From assembly GCA_965230565.1 (NCBI GenBank), contig CBDDLH010000016.1, positions 2,356,001-2,420,000 on the forward strand: 64,000 nt of DNA, in the 5' to 3' direction. Origin of the DNA: BCD1 sp965230565 (GTDB taxonomy: Bacteria; Bacteroidota; Bacteroidia; Chitinophagales; Saprospiraceae). The translations under genes and the position numbers were made by a program. Shown one piece after another: positions 29,301-37,572 of this stretch (its first letter is position 1; the number at the start of each line of letters is the position of its first letter). The notes beneath the pieces were generated by a model that saw only the letters and a program-made list of their open reading frames with translations, did no database searches and was not told where the DNA came from.

Positions 29301-31300
29301 CAGATCGTGGCATCTTCGCCGGCCATCACCGTGGGTAGTTCGTAAACTACTGCTGTCACCACATCCGTATCCTGGCAGCCGTTGCCATCGGTCACGGTCA
29401 CGGTAAAGGAAGTATGTACTGGTGGAGCAACTGTCAGAGTATCGGTATTACTCAGTCCGTCGGTCCACATGTAGCTATAGTTGCCATCGCCCCCCGTAGT
29501 CTCCGCTACAAAGGTAACCGGGGTGCCCAGACAGGCAAATTCATTCAATCCGCCCCACACTTCAGGGTTCTCGTGGATCGTCAAGGTGACCGCAGTTCTC
29601 GTATCACTCGTACAGCCGGTTGATGGGTCGCGGGCTTCGGCGTAGTAGGTGCCGGCGCCGGAGGGCGTGTAGGTCGGGGAATTGCTGGCAAGCAAAGGAC
29701 CTCCTGTAGGATTGCCATACCAGTAAACTTCGTAACCGGCCTCAGCGGTAGCTTGCAAAGCAGGAATCTCATCACCATCACAGATTTCTGCATCCATGCT
29801 CGTGGGAGCCGCGATATTGGCATTATCACAATTGATTACCGGAGAGGAGCCTTCAACGATCGTCAAAATCTGATTGGCAGAAACATCGTAAAAGATATCC
29901 GCATTGCCACTCAACCAGCGGACAATAACGGAATCTGCTTCCGTAAATGGTCCCATACCAAAATGTTCCAAATTAGAATTCTGGGCCAGATAGGCAATGC
30001 CGCAATGTTTGTAGCGAACGTATTTTTGACCATTGATGTACATCTCGATCCAACTGCCTATACCTTCGCGGTTACTGTCCGTTCCTACCAAAAATACCTT
30101 AAGCCAGTTGTTGGAATTGCTCGTCGTGTTTTGCCATAAATGGAAATTGTTGTCTCCGGTACTCTCAAAGTAATCAGAGTTGGATACAGCTATATCCGGT
30201 AAACCATCCAGGTTAAAATCTCCAATGGCATTGGCAAAGCTGCTTAAAGTATCATTATCTAAATATTGGGTCAAAAAATTATTCCCGTCATTCTGATTAA
30301 TATACAAAACAGAGGAGTATTCCGCATCAAGATAGGAACCACTTACATAGAGATCCAGGTCCAAATCATTATCTCCATCAAAAAAATTACCTCCCCAACT
30401 AATTTGGTTAAACAGCACGCCTGTAGAACTGGCTACATCATCAAAGGTACCATCTCCATTATTTCTCAAGAGAGCATTTCCAGGAAATTCATTGGTCACG
30501 TAAATATCCAAATAGCCATTGTTATCATAATCGCCTATGCCACCATTCATTGCATCAATGGAAATATTTACATTAGCAGCTACACTCACATCTACAAAAA
30601 TTCCATCACCTGTATTTTCAAATAATTTATTTTCCTGATAATTCTTATCATTGGAAATGTGCAGATCTTGTAAACCATCGTTATTATAATCAAAGAAAAC
30701 CACAGCCAATGAAAGGGAATTATCATCCATGATATTGGAAGCCCCTGTAATATCCGTAAAAGTATTGTTCCCATTGTTACGGTACAAGCGTCCAGGGGCT
30801 GTATCCAATGTATAAGATGAAACATATAGATCGAGCCATCCATCATTATTTACATCACCAAAAACAACGGAATAAGTCGGACTATCCTCCACAGGCAAAC
30901 CGGCATCCATTGTAATATCTGTAAAGCCACCGGCACCTTCATTGAGGAAAAGTCGGTTCGGGCATTCGTAGCATGCCACAAAAAGATCTTTATCGCCATC
31001 ATTGTCATAATCCACCCAAAGAATTTGTTTGGTCTGGCCGGTTACATCAACAAGGGGAGGTATTAATTGAAATCCATTTCCTGTATTCTCATAAAACAAC
31101 AGCCCCTGATCAGCTTCGGTGGCAAAGGTTAAGTCATCCAACCCGTCCCCGTTAAAATCAGCAAAACTTATCCCGCCTCCAAATTGACAATCACCGCAAC
31201 TTTCGGCAATGCCATTGATGGCTGCTACTTCATTAAAAGTCTGGGCTGACAGGTTAAATGAGTATAAGATGACGGTTAAAAAAATGAAGAGATTTCTCAT
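26321..31300 (-). CDS. Giant secreted adhesin-like protein: FG-GAP/ASPIC head and twelve Ig-like repeats
   Basis: This is the main open part (1,659 residues). A signal peptide (MRNLFIFLTVILYSFNLSAQ) leads to an FG-GAP/VCBS beta-propeller region (about 20-400) with repeated calcium-loop motifs such as DFNGDGLDD, DYDNDGDKD and DVNNDGWLD. An ASPIC/UnbV-type domain (about 405-495) and an Ig-like segment follow. Twelve tandem modules of about 72 residues come next, each reading AG.D, CLGECYTF, W..G, VCPT.TT.Y.VTVTD.NGC.STD. Further PKD/HYR-like modules run to the stop. The stop at 26321 is premature: the HYR and sorting domains lie in other frames downstream. The role is surface adhesion or matrix, by analogy. 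A TAATTTTG element lies at 31316-31323. Confidence 0.9.
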   Translation of the reverse strand: MRNLFIFLTVILYSFNLSAQTFNEVAAINGIAESCGDCQFGGGISFADFNGDGLDDLTFATEADQGLLFYENTGNGFQLIPPLVDVTGQTKQILWVDYDNDGDKDLFVACYECPNRLFLNEGAGGFTDITMDAGLPVEDSPTYSVVFGDVNNDGWLDLYVSSYTLDTAPGRLYRNNGNNTFTDITGASNIMDDNSLSLAVVFFDYNNDGLQDLHISNDKNYQENKLFENTGDGIFVDVSVAANVNISIDAMNGGIGDYDNNGYLDIYVTNEFPGNALLRNNGDGTFDDVASSTGVLFNQISWGGNFFDGDNDLDLDLYVSGSYLDAEYSSVLYINQNDGNNFLTQYLDNDTLSSFANAIGDFNLDGLPDIAVSNSDYFESTGDNNFHLWQNTTSNSNNWLKVFLVGTDSNREGIGSWIEMYINGQKYVRYKHCGIAYLAQNSNLEHFGMGPFTEADSVIVRWLSGNADIFYDVSANQILTIVEGSSPVINCDNANIAAPTSMDAEICDGDEIPALQATAEAGYEVYWYGNPTGGPLLASNSPTYTPSGAGTYYAEARDPSTGCTSDTRTAVTLTIHENPEVWGGLNEFACLGTPVTFVAETTGGDGNYSYMWTDGLSNTDTLTVAPPVHTSFTVTVTDGNGCQDTDVVTAVVYELPTVMAGEDATICGGDCTTLSASGSQGTPPYDFVWSSGAEEVCPTETTTYTVTVVDDNGCEATDEQTVNVLPTPVADAGDDPSICLGDCFTFSPSASGGVEPYEFVWSSGSEEVCPEVETTYSLTVTGDNGCSSTDEITISVNALPSVNAGEDVSLCLGECYTFQPTGSGGSGEYGYSWSSGTDEVCPTETTIYTVTVTDSNGCTSTDEITITINDIPAVNAGEDESLCLGECYTFQPTASGGSGDYGYNWSSGTQEVCPTQTTTYTVTVTDGNGCTSTDDITITVNDIPTANAGEDVSLCLGECYTFQSTASGGSGDYQYSWSSGTEEVCPTQTTTYTVTVTDGNGCISTDDITITVNELPTAEAGEDQSICLDDCYTFQPTAIGGSGDYQYTWSSATDVVCPTQTSTYTLTVTDSNGCSSTDDITITVNALPAVNAGNDQSICVGECYVFQPTGSGGSGDYQYTWSSGTDVVCPAQTNIYTVTVTDSNGCSSTDDMTIIVQPSPQVDAGVDVNLCFGDCYTFSPTATGGQPPYNYSWSGDGSTTVCPTQTTTYMLMVTDAAGCSSTDDLTTQVNDLPGIELGENVVICEGDCYTFEPQVFNGQAPFDYSWSSGTEEVCPTQTTTYSVTVTDANGCSTSDEITVFVSPIPQANAGVDVNLCPGECYTLSPTGSGGVAPYTYEWDATETEVCPTQTMTYSVTLTDANGCSATDEITINVLPEIEVEAGADASICPGSCYTLTAAASGGTGSYNYTWSSENTQVCPTQTTTYSVTATDVNGCTATDEMTILVFPPTDPITQIKELCEGECTTYQATDLGLTTFMVDGQMMGEVTFCETGSYEIEALDENLCTTQVTFQITVTAPPVLDVGADQTITCEITEVFIGQDFAEGNVAYNWSNGATGISQTVEDPGVYILIAQNLQLGCSSSDTVEVFIDTIPPTADAGQDLELTCAMPTLMPAADNSSQGTQYAYEWQTQDGNITSGATTLTPELSAVGTYLLRVTNTE
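26951..29569 (-). repeat. Twelve tandem 216-bp coding repeats
   Basis: Within the adhesin gene the text recurs every 216 bp; for example, the VCPTQTT segment appears near 28323, 28539 and 28755. Units 4 to 8 are the most alike, and the outer units are more diverged, a pattern expected from unequal crossing-over or gene conversion in the centre. The array is a likely site of copy-number change and of assembly error. Confidence 0.9.
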
Positions 31301-31315
31301 CCTGCGTGTTTTTCA

Positions 31316-31323
31316 CAAAATTA
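31316..31323 (-). promoter_or_regulatory. Putative -7 element (TAATTTTG) for the adhesin gene
   Basis: The minus strand reads TAATTTTG, a full match to TAnnTTTG, 15 nt upstream of the ATG. A TTTTAAA tract about 23-29 nt further upstream could serve as a weak -33 element. The leader would be very short, under about 12 nt. Confidence 0.4.
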
Positions 31324-31501
31324 TTGCAATAGGTTGGGCCGGTAGGTTTAAAAGGAAGTTGCTCAATATTACGTGCACTAATGTAAAAAGGTTACATCTG
31401 AAAGAAACAGACGTAATTTGAGGCAAACTGGCCTTACAATAACATCAGAATTACCAGAAACCGTGTTTCAGGTTCTTATTTATCAGACCTAAAAGTCAAG
31501 A

Positions 31502-33514
31502 TTACAAAACTTCAACAGTCTCAATAATATCTCCTAATTGAATCTGGTGGACCACATCCATACCTTTGATCACTTTTCCAAAGATGGTATAATTTCCATC
31601 CAGGTGGGGCGTTGGAGAGTGCGTGATAAAAAACTGACTTCCTTCGGTATGATTACCGGCAGATGCCATTCCCAAATATCCTTCCTGATCATAATGCAAA
31701 GGTGATAGTTCAGATCGAATGGTATAGTTTACACCTCCCCAGCCATCTCCGTTCGGGCAACCTCCCTGGATAACAAAATTGGGGACCACCCGATGAAAAG
31801 CAATATTGTCATAGAGCCCAGAACGAGCCAGCTCAAGAAAATTGATCACTGAACCGGGAGATATGTCGGGGAATAATTCCAACTGGATTTTCCCTTTAGG
31901 AGTTACTATGTCCACACGAGGCTTCTTCTCTAAACCTGTCAAACCGGACCAATCGATAGGATGAGAGAATTCCGGTTTTCTGGAAGGTTGAGGCTCATTA
32001 TCTGATAAATAATCAATGAGTTGCTGTAACACATTAAAGGTTTCCAAATCTCTGGGCACCTCCACATCTGCTTGTATTTCTGAGAAGACAGCAACACTGT
32101 CTTTAAGGTAAGCTTTAAAATTTCGGTCAGGATTTTGAAGGGCTTCTGCAGCAGTAGCTACCATACCGGCATCTCCTGTTTCAATGACGATTTTGAAAAG
32201 GTTGGCAATTTCCCGGGTTACAAAATTAGCACTGGACGTAAATGTACTTCTGAACCCGTCGTTACCAGCAATGAATGCCAAAGATTCCACGCCTGCTGTT
32301 CTGACGGCGGCATATTCACTATTCTGTGATTCCCGCAGCACATATCTGTAATTCCATCCGAATTCTGCTAAAGCTCTGAGGCAGGCAGCCTTTTCATAAG
32401 GATTATTGCTGCGGATATAGCGTTCACGGAGTTCCGCATTGATATTATTTCTGTGGTCAACGTAATAAACCGGCAAAAGGCGGTTAGCGGCGCGATAGAG
32501 GTTAAGTTGTGGTTCCCAGGTAGAGACTTCTTTTGCCCAATTCCAATAAGCCGTCGCTTCCTGAGGAAGCCCATTTTCCAGAAAATGTTGTGAAGCCCTG
32601 ACCGCTACATGATGATTTTCATCTTTAAGCAATGGGTAAATCAAAGGAGTAACGTCTTCGTAAGGGAAGTTGCCTAAAGCTCTGATAATATTACACTTTA
32701 CCCGGTGATCCTCTTCTTTTGAAAGGGCATTCTTCAGGCTGGAGAAAGCTTTGGCGTTTTTGGATTTTCCCAAGGCAACAGCCAGAGCCATACGAATCCG
32801 GGGATCTTCTTCATCATCAAAAACATTGGCAATCCTGATAGTCTGCAAGCTGTCTATCCCCATATCCCGTGCACGAAACAGATAATTGGCCCCAATAAAT
32901 CTAACGGTTAAAGGCATATCATTACTTTCCACCAGACTGATCATTCTTTCGGTACCTTCCGGAATAGTTATATTCCTTAAGGCAAACCTGTAAATACCCC
33001 ATGCCTGTCCTTCCAGCAGGAAAGTATCCGTTGGCATATAAGTGGTTGTGGTACTCAGAAACTGAAGCGTTTGGCGGTCACCACATTTCCCAATGGCTTC
33101 AAGAATTGCTCTGTTGGCCAAATTATAGACTCCTCCGGTATCTTCCCGGGCGAAGGCGTTTATAAGGTGTTGAGCTGCAGCGGTGGCCCCTGTTTGTCCT
33201 AAAGCGAAAGCAGCTACGGCACGTACATCATCGAGTTCATCTCCCAACAAGGTAGCTAATGAGTCTACAGCTGTTGAATCTTTAATGGAACCAAAAGCGG
33301 AGGCTGCCAGATATCGATAGGTAGGATTTTTATGATTGAAAAACCCATAAAGCTTTTCAATATTCTGTTCGTCCTGGAAATCAAATATCTGTTGACAAAT
33401 ACTATCACGGGCATCAGGAGCTATTTCGGTCAACTGCTCCTCCCGATATGGCATACAACTGATCTGGATAATCATCCAAAATACGCCTATGAAAAATATT
33501 ATTTTCTTACCCAT
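31502..33514 (-). CDS. HEAT-repeat lipoprotein with C-terminal cyclophilin-type peptidyl-prolyl isomerase
   Basis: This 670-residue protein has a lipoprotein signal with lipobox Cys20 (WMIIQISC). Residues about 45-500 are helical HEAT repeats (YRYLAASAFGSIKDS, DVRAVAAFALGQTG, RIRMALAVALGKSK, HRVKCNIIRALGNF). Residues about 525-668 form a cyclophilin domain (PRVDIVTPKGKIQLELF, YDNIAFHRVVPNFVIQGG, GSQFFITHSPTPHLDGNYTI). The catalytic Arg (FHRV) and the FFIT/HLDG motifs are present, so isomerase activity is plausible. It is anchored in a membrane facing the periplasm, where it may assist folding of exported proteins. This fusion recurs in Bacteroidota. The gene next upstream on this strand is the adjacent adhesin-free spacer; the PBP1A gene is 264 bp away. 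Confidence 0.93.
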   Translation of the reverse strand: MGKKIIFFIGVFWMIIQISCMPYREEQLTEIAPDARDSICQQIFDFQDEQNIEKLYGFFNHKNPTYRYLAASAFGSIKDSTAVDSLATLLGDELDDVRAVAAFALGQTGATAAAQHLINAFAREDTGGVYNLANRAILEAIGKCGDRQTLQFLSTTTTYMPTDTFLLEGQAWGIYRFALRNITIPEGTERMISLVESNDMPLTVRFIGANYLFRARDMGIDSLQTIRIANVFDDEEDPRIRMALAVALGKSKNAKAFSSLKNALSKEEDHRVKCNIIRALGNFPYEDVTPLIYPLLKDENHHVAVRASQHFLENGLPQEATAYWNWAKEVSTWEPQLNLYRAANRLLPVYYVDHRNNINAELRERYIRSNNPYEKAACLRALAEFGWNYRYVLRESQNSEYAAVRTAGVESLAFIAGNDGFRSTFTSSANFVTREIANLFKIVIETGDAGMVATAAEALQNPDRNFKAYLKDSVAVFSEIQADVEVPRDLETFNVLQQLIDYLSDNEPQPSRKPEFSHPIDWSGLTGLEKKPRVDIVTPKGKIQLELFPDISPGSVINFLELARSGLYDNIAFHRVVPNFVIQGGCPNGDGWGGVNYTIRSELSPLHYDQEGYLGMASAGNHTEGSQFFITHSPTPHLDGNYTIFGKVIKGMDVVHQIQLGDIIETVEVL

Positions 33515-33655
33515 TTTTTATGCTTTAGTGTTTCTTGGGTTAAGGGGATTGATTTGATAGCTAAAACGATATGACCCCCTGAAACCGTTTCAAACAAAGT
33601 CTTGGGACAAAATTTCTTATAATAAAATCAGTAGAATTCAGTCTAACAGAAGTTT

Positions 33656-33697
33656 TTAACCACAGGGTTCTCAGAGAAGGCACAGTGATCACAGAGA
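33656..33697. repeat. ACCACAG-type intergenic repeat
   Basis: The text TTAACCACAGGGTTCTCAG followed by GGCACAGTGATCACAGAG belongs to a loose repeat class that recurs at 41969-42011. A related form, AACCGCAAAGTTCGCAAG, is at 37463-37530, and GTCCTCCGTGGTTAA is at 56213-56230. No gene is present in 33515-33778. Confidence 0.5.
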
Positions 33698-33778
33698 ATG
33701 TTTTGAAACAACCTGAAACCCCTTGAAACTCCATTCATTCTACATTATCCACTCTGCACTTTTAACTATTAACTTTAA

Positions 33779-36334
33779 CTACCCTCCTCCTGACTCATCT
33801 TCAAACATGTCTTCATCAAAACCGCCTTCATCCTCAAACAATTGCTCCCCGTCAAGTGGGGAAACCTCCTGTTGATACTTTTCACAGTCCAGCTCGATAT
33901 CCATGGTTCCGGCAGGAATAGGAAACCTCGCATTCACATTATAATCCAGGCTGTCACTTTCTGCTTCCAGTCTTTTGATATAACTCCGGAAAAATGGTTT
34001 TGACATATACCCTCCCTGACCGTACAGCAAAGATCGGAAACGTATCCATTTATCGTCACCGCCGACCCAGGTACCCACAACCAAATCAGGCGTAATGCCC
34101 ATAAACCAACCGTCAACATAGTCATTAGTTGTTCCCGTCTTACCTCCGGATTCACTGCGGAGATCCCCCATGGCACCAGCATATTTGAGCATTTCAACCA
34201 TGACATAATTCGCCTGCTCCTCCATTACATTCAATCCATATGGTATACTGTTGTAAATTTCCCGCCCGTCTTTATCCTCGATTTTGAGAATATATACGGG
34301 TTTATTGTAATAACCATTATTGGCAAAAGAAGCATAGGCACCCGTCATCTCCATTACGGAAAGGTCCGTTGCCCCCAGACAAATAGAAGGAGTCTTAGGG
34401 ACTCTGAAACGGCCGTTGGGGTATTTCGTATCTTTACTAATACCCATGCGATCGATCAACTCTCTGACGGGTTCGGGACTTCCCAACTGTTTCATCAGGT
34501 GCACAGAAACGGTATTCTTCGATTTTCTTAAACCTTCTTTTAGGGTAAATACTTCTCCGGAATAAGTCCCATCCGAATTACTGGGTGTCCATTCATCCTG
34601 AAGGAAAAAATCTCCATCCCCGGGTTTAATAGTCACGGGCAGATCAAGGACTTCATAACAAGGAGAAAATCCCTGCAATGCTATCGCGGTAGCATAAACG
34701 AATGGTTTAAAAGTAGATCCTACCTGGCGATTGATATTGACATGATCATATTTGAAATATTTGTGATTGATCCCTCCAACCCAGACTTTTACATGACCAT
34801 TGTTCGGATCTATGGCTACTATTCCTGTTTGCAGGAACATCCGATGGTATTTTACAGAATCAAATGGAGTCATTACGGTATCTTTCTCCATTTGCTCATT
34901 ATACGCAAAAACTTTCATCTCCACTTTCTCATTAAACGCCCGGTCCACTTCTTCCTGAAGTTGATCCCAGCTGGTTTTGAGCTTTGGGAACAGGTCACTA
35001 CGCAAAACTTCTCTATACTGTGCGGCCAGCCCTGAGCTGATCATTCCCTGAGAAACCAGTTTGGAAATAGTACCCTTACGTTCATGTTCCTCCATGATGC
35101 GTTCTACTTCACGATCATCATCGTGAAATTCCAATCCGGTCTGGTTTTCCAACTGATCAAGAACATCATTCAGATACGTTTCTCTTAACGACTGGTAACG
35201 ATCTGAAGTTCGGATCAATTTGGCAAGGTCCTCCTGTCTGCGACCGACGCTGATCTCATGATCAGAACCTTCGACGTATGTCCATGGGTCCAGTTTTTTC
35301 CAGCGACGCCAGAAAGTCTTTTGTACCCTATCCATATTCTTGACCATTTCCTCTTCTGCAATTCGTTGCAAATCAGCATCTATGGTAGTATAAACCTTTA
35401 AACCATCCTTGTATATGTTGTATGCAGTTCCATCCGGCCTGCGGTTTCCCGGTTCATCCAGAATGGTCTTGAGTTCTTTGGCCAGTTCAGCTCGAAAATA
35501 AGGTGCCAATCCATCGATATGACTTTGGCGGGTAAAATTCAAACCAAGGGGTAATTGGCGAAGAGAATCATAAGCAGTCTCGGCAATGAGATCATTTTTG
35601 GTCATTTGTTTCAAAACGATCTCTCTTCGGTGCATCACCCTTTGTGGTCTGCGCAGTGGATTGAAATAGGATGGATTTTGTAACATTCCCACCAACATGG
35701 CAGCCTCATTCACAGAAAGTTCATCCTGTGATTTTCCAAAATATATTTCTGAAGCAGCTTTGATTCCGTAAGCCCCGTTAATAAAATTAAATTTATTGAG
35801 GTAAAGCGCGATGATCTCCTCTTTGGTGTATTTCCTTTCCAGGCGGATGGCAATGATCCATTCCTTTAATTTTTGATTAATCGCCTGAACTTTATTTTTA
35901 GAACGAACTCCCGTAAACAATAATCTCGCCAACTGCTGGGTGATGGTACTGGCTCCTCCTTTGTTCCCCATGTAAGCAATAGCCCGTGCAAGTCCTCTGA
36001 AATCAATACCTGTGTGCCGGTAGTAACGCTCGTCTTCTGTGGCAATTAATGCTTTAACAAGGTTGGGGGACAACTCCGAGTACTTTACAGGCACCCTGTT
36101 CTCGGTATAATAACGACCCAGAACCTCTCCATTGGCCGCGTAGACCTCAGAGGCTTCTTCACTCCGCGGATTTTCGAGATCTTTTACGGAAGGTAAGTTG
36201 GTGAAAGATAGACCTGTAAAAAGAATGATAAGAAATAGAATCCCGGCAAACAAGGTATACCAGATCCATTTGATGATCTTGTTATACATTGGTTGATTCG
36301 GGTCGGTGAGGTATTTGTTATACAGATTTCGCAT
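33779..36334 (-). CDS. Bifunctional penicillin-binding protein 1A
   Basis: This 851-residue class A PBP has a cytoplasmic tail and one TM helix (about residues 24-48). The GT51 transglycosylase domain (about 70-240) shows ATEDERYYRHTGID, STITQQLARLL, RKYTKEEIIALYLNKF and GAYGIKAASEIYFGK. The transpeptidase domain (about 480-780) shows GSTFKP (nucleophile Ser), SKN (KSKNTVSV) and KTGTT. An unusual charged insert (about 350-480, rich in Glu/Arg) lies between the domains. The C-terminus is acidic and Gly-rich (GGFDEDMFEDESGGG). It polymerises and cross-links peptidoglycan in the periplasm. A good promoter lies at 36402-36433. Confidence 0.96.
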   Translation of the reverse strand: MRNLYNKYLTDPNQPMYNKIIKWIWYTLFAGILFLIILFTGLSFTNLPSVKDLENPRSEEASEVYAANGEVLGRYYTENRVPVKYSELSPNLVKALIATEDERYYRHTGIDFRGLARAIAYMGNKGGASTITQQLARLLFTGVRSKNKVQAINQKLKEWIIAIRLERKYTKEEIIALYLNKFNFINGAYGIKAASEIYFGKSQDELSVNEAAMLVGMLQNPSYFNPLRRPQRVMHRREIVLKQMTKNDLIAETAYDSLRQLPLGLNFTRQSHIDGLAPYFRAELAKELKTILDEPGNRRPDGTAYNIYKDGLKVYTTIDADLQRIAEEEMVKNMDRVQKTFWRRWKKLDPWTYVEGSDHEISVGRRQEDLAKLIRTSDRYQSLRETYLNDVLDQLENQTGLEFHDDDREVERIMEEHERKGTISKLVSQGMISSGLAAQYREVLRSDLFPKLKTSWDQLQEEVDRAFNEKVEMKVFAYNEQMEKDTVMTPFDSVKYHRMFLQTGIVAIDPNNGHVKVWVGGINHKYFKYDHVNINRQVGSTFKPFVYATAIALQGFSPCYEVLDLPVTIKPGDGDFFLQDEWTPSNSDGTYSGEVFTLKEGLRKSKNTVSVHLMKQLGSPEPVRELIDRMGISKDTKYPNGRFRVPKTPSICLGATDLSVMEMTGAYASFANNGYYNKPVYILKIEDKDGREIYNSIPYGLNVMEEQANYVMVEMLKYAGAMGDLRSESGGKTGTTNDYVDGWFMGITPDLVVGTWVGGDDKWIRFRSLLYGQGGYMSKPFFRSYIKRLEAESDSLDYNVNARFPIPAGTMDIELDCEKYQQEVSPLDGEQLFEDEGGFDEDMFEDESGGG

Positions 36335-36401
36335 AAGCTAAACGAGAATTTTTTGAAGAGCGGCAACAAACATACGACATAAAGCCCTTCAGTACTTTAC
36401 A

Positions 36402-36433
36402 CAAAACTATCACTTGTAAATTGTAGTTTCAAA
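36402..36433 (-). promoter_or_regulatory. Bacteroidota-type promoter for the PBP1A gene
   Basis: On the minus strand TTTG (36430-36433) is followed, after 20 bp, by TAGTTTTG (36402-36409), a full match to the TTTG/TAnnTTTG promoter form. The leader to the ATG at 36334 is about 60 nt. A second TAnnTTTG match (TATGTTTG, 36367-36374) lies closer but lacks a -33 partner. Confidence 0.6.
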
Positions 36434-36483
36434 CTTTTTGAGTAATTGTTATTAACAGGGGATTATTTGAGGAAAATGGTTTA

Positions 36484-36548
36484 TTAAGTGTTATTGGTTA
36501 CTGGTTGCTTGTTTCTGGTTGCTGGGATTTGCTGGTTGCAGGTTAGGA
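36484..36548. repeat. TGGTTGC heptamer tract
   Basis: Imperfect repeats of TGGTTAC/TGGTTGC/TGGTTTC fill this spacer between rfbD and the PBP1A promoter. The same heptamers flank the AGAAATACTATT palindromes at 38571 and 41260-41350, so they seem to belong to one composite repeat family. Confidence 0.6.
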
Positions 36549-36565
36549 TTTTTTATTACCAGCCA

Positions 36566-37444
36566 CTAGTTCTTTTCCATTGACAACATTCTTTTCAAGG
36601 CTTCCCGCCAATGGGGAATTTGCTGATTAAAGGTGGTTTTAAACTTCGATTTGTCCAACACACTGAAGGGAGGACGACTGGCGGGTGTGGGGTATTCTTT
36701 GGTGGAAATGGGGAGTACTTCACAGTCTATTCCGGCTATTTCAAAAATGGCCAAAGCAAAATCATACCAGGAACAAACGCCTTCATTACTGAAATTATAA
36801 ACGCCGGAAAGCTTATTTCTGTCCAATTGTCCTTTTGATACCTGGTCGATGATTTGCATGATGGCAACTACGAGATCCTCCGTATACGTAGGTGCTCCGA
36901 TCTGATCATACACAACCGTCAATTGATCCCGCTCTCTGCCAAGGCGCAGCATGGTTTTCACGAAATTGTGTCCAAAGTTGGAATATACCCAGGAAGTGCG
37001 GATGATCATTGAGTGCGGGTGAAGGGCCTGCAATTGCTTTTCACCCTCAAGTTTGGTTGCGGCATAAACTCCTTTGGGTGCGGTTGGATCAGATTCTTTA
37101 TAAGGAATATTAGAGGCAGTGTGGTAAACGTAATCCGTTGAAAAATGGATCATTGGAATCCCGAATTTGGAACAAACCTTTGCCAGATTGATCACTCCGC
37201 TGACATTAACCGCTTCAGCCACTTCCTTGTTTTCTTCTGCTTTATCCACTGCGGTATAAGCTGCACAATTAACGCAATAGTCCACAGGATGTGCCGCCAA
37301 CCATGATTCAACAGCTTCCAGGTTACAAATATCCAGCGTAGCCTTGTCGTGGAAATAAAAATCGTACTCCGGATAACATTCCGAAAGGGAGGCGAAAGTA
37401 CTGCCCATCTGCCCATTGGCTCCGGTGACAAGGATTTTTTGCAT
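36566..37444 (-). CDS. rfbD: dTDP-4-dehydrorhamnose reductase
   Basis: I start the gene at ATG 37444 (MQKILVTGANGQMGSTF), giving 292 residues; the frame extends upstream to 37528 but that part is a repeat tract. Residues 4-16 hold the Rossmann NAD(P)H motif GANGQMG. The SDR catalytic site shows Ser-Thr (HFSTDYVY), Tyr and Lys (YAATKLEGEKQ). It reduces dTDP-4-keto-rhamnose to dTDP-rhamnose, the last step of activated rhamnose synthesis. The rest of rfbABC is not adjacent. The protein is cytosolic. Confidence 0.95.
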   Translation of the reverse strand: MQKILVTGANGQMGSTFASLSECYPEYDFYFHDKATLDICNLEAVESWLAAHPVDYCVNCAAYTAVDKAEENKEVAEAVNVSGVINLAKVCSKFGIPMIHFSTDYVYHTASNIPYKESDPTAPKGVYAATKLEGEKQLQALHPHSMIIRTSWVYSNFGHNFVKTMLRLGRERDQLTVVYDQIGAPTYTEDLVVAIMQIIDQVSKGQLDRNKLSGVYNFSNEGVCSWYDFALAIFEIAGIDCEVLPISTKEYPTPASRPPFSVLDKSKFKTTFNQQIPHWREALKRMLSMEKN

Positions 37445-37462
37445 TAGGATATAAAGAAATTT

Positions 37463-37530
37463 TTTAACCGCAAAGTTCGCAAGTGGCACATCCCGGACCA
37501 AAGGTCGGGGGAAACGCAAGGAGCGCAAAC
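37463..37530. repeat. ACCGCAAAG-type intergenic repeat with hairpin
   Basis: AACCGCAAAGTTCGCAAG at one end and ACGCAAGGAGCGCAAA at the other flank a short hairpin (CCCGGACC, AAA, GGTCGGGG). It overlaps the spurious N-terminal extension of the rfbD frame. It is related to the ACCACAG class seen at 33656 and 41969. Confidence 0.5.
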
Positions 37531-37572
37531 CATTAATCTCCGAGGCACTTTGGGGTTAAACCAAAGAAAGTT

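Noticed and set aside
26951..29569. 216-bp periodic repeats as CRISPR or satellite
   Set aside because: They are in-frame coding repeats of Ig-like modules in one large gene.
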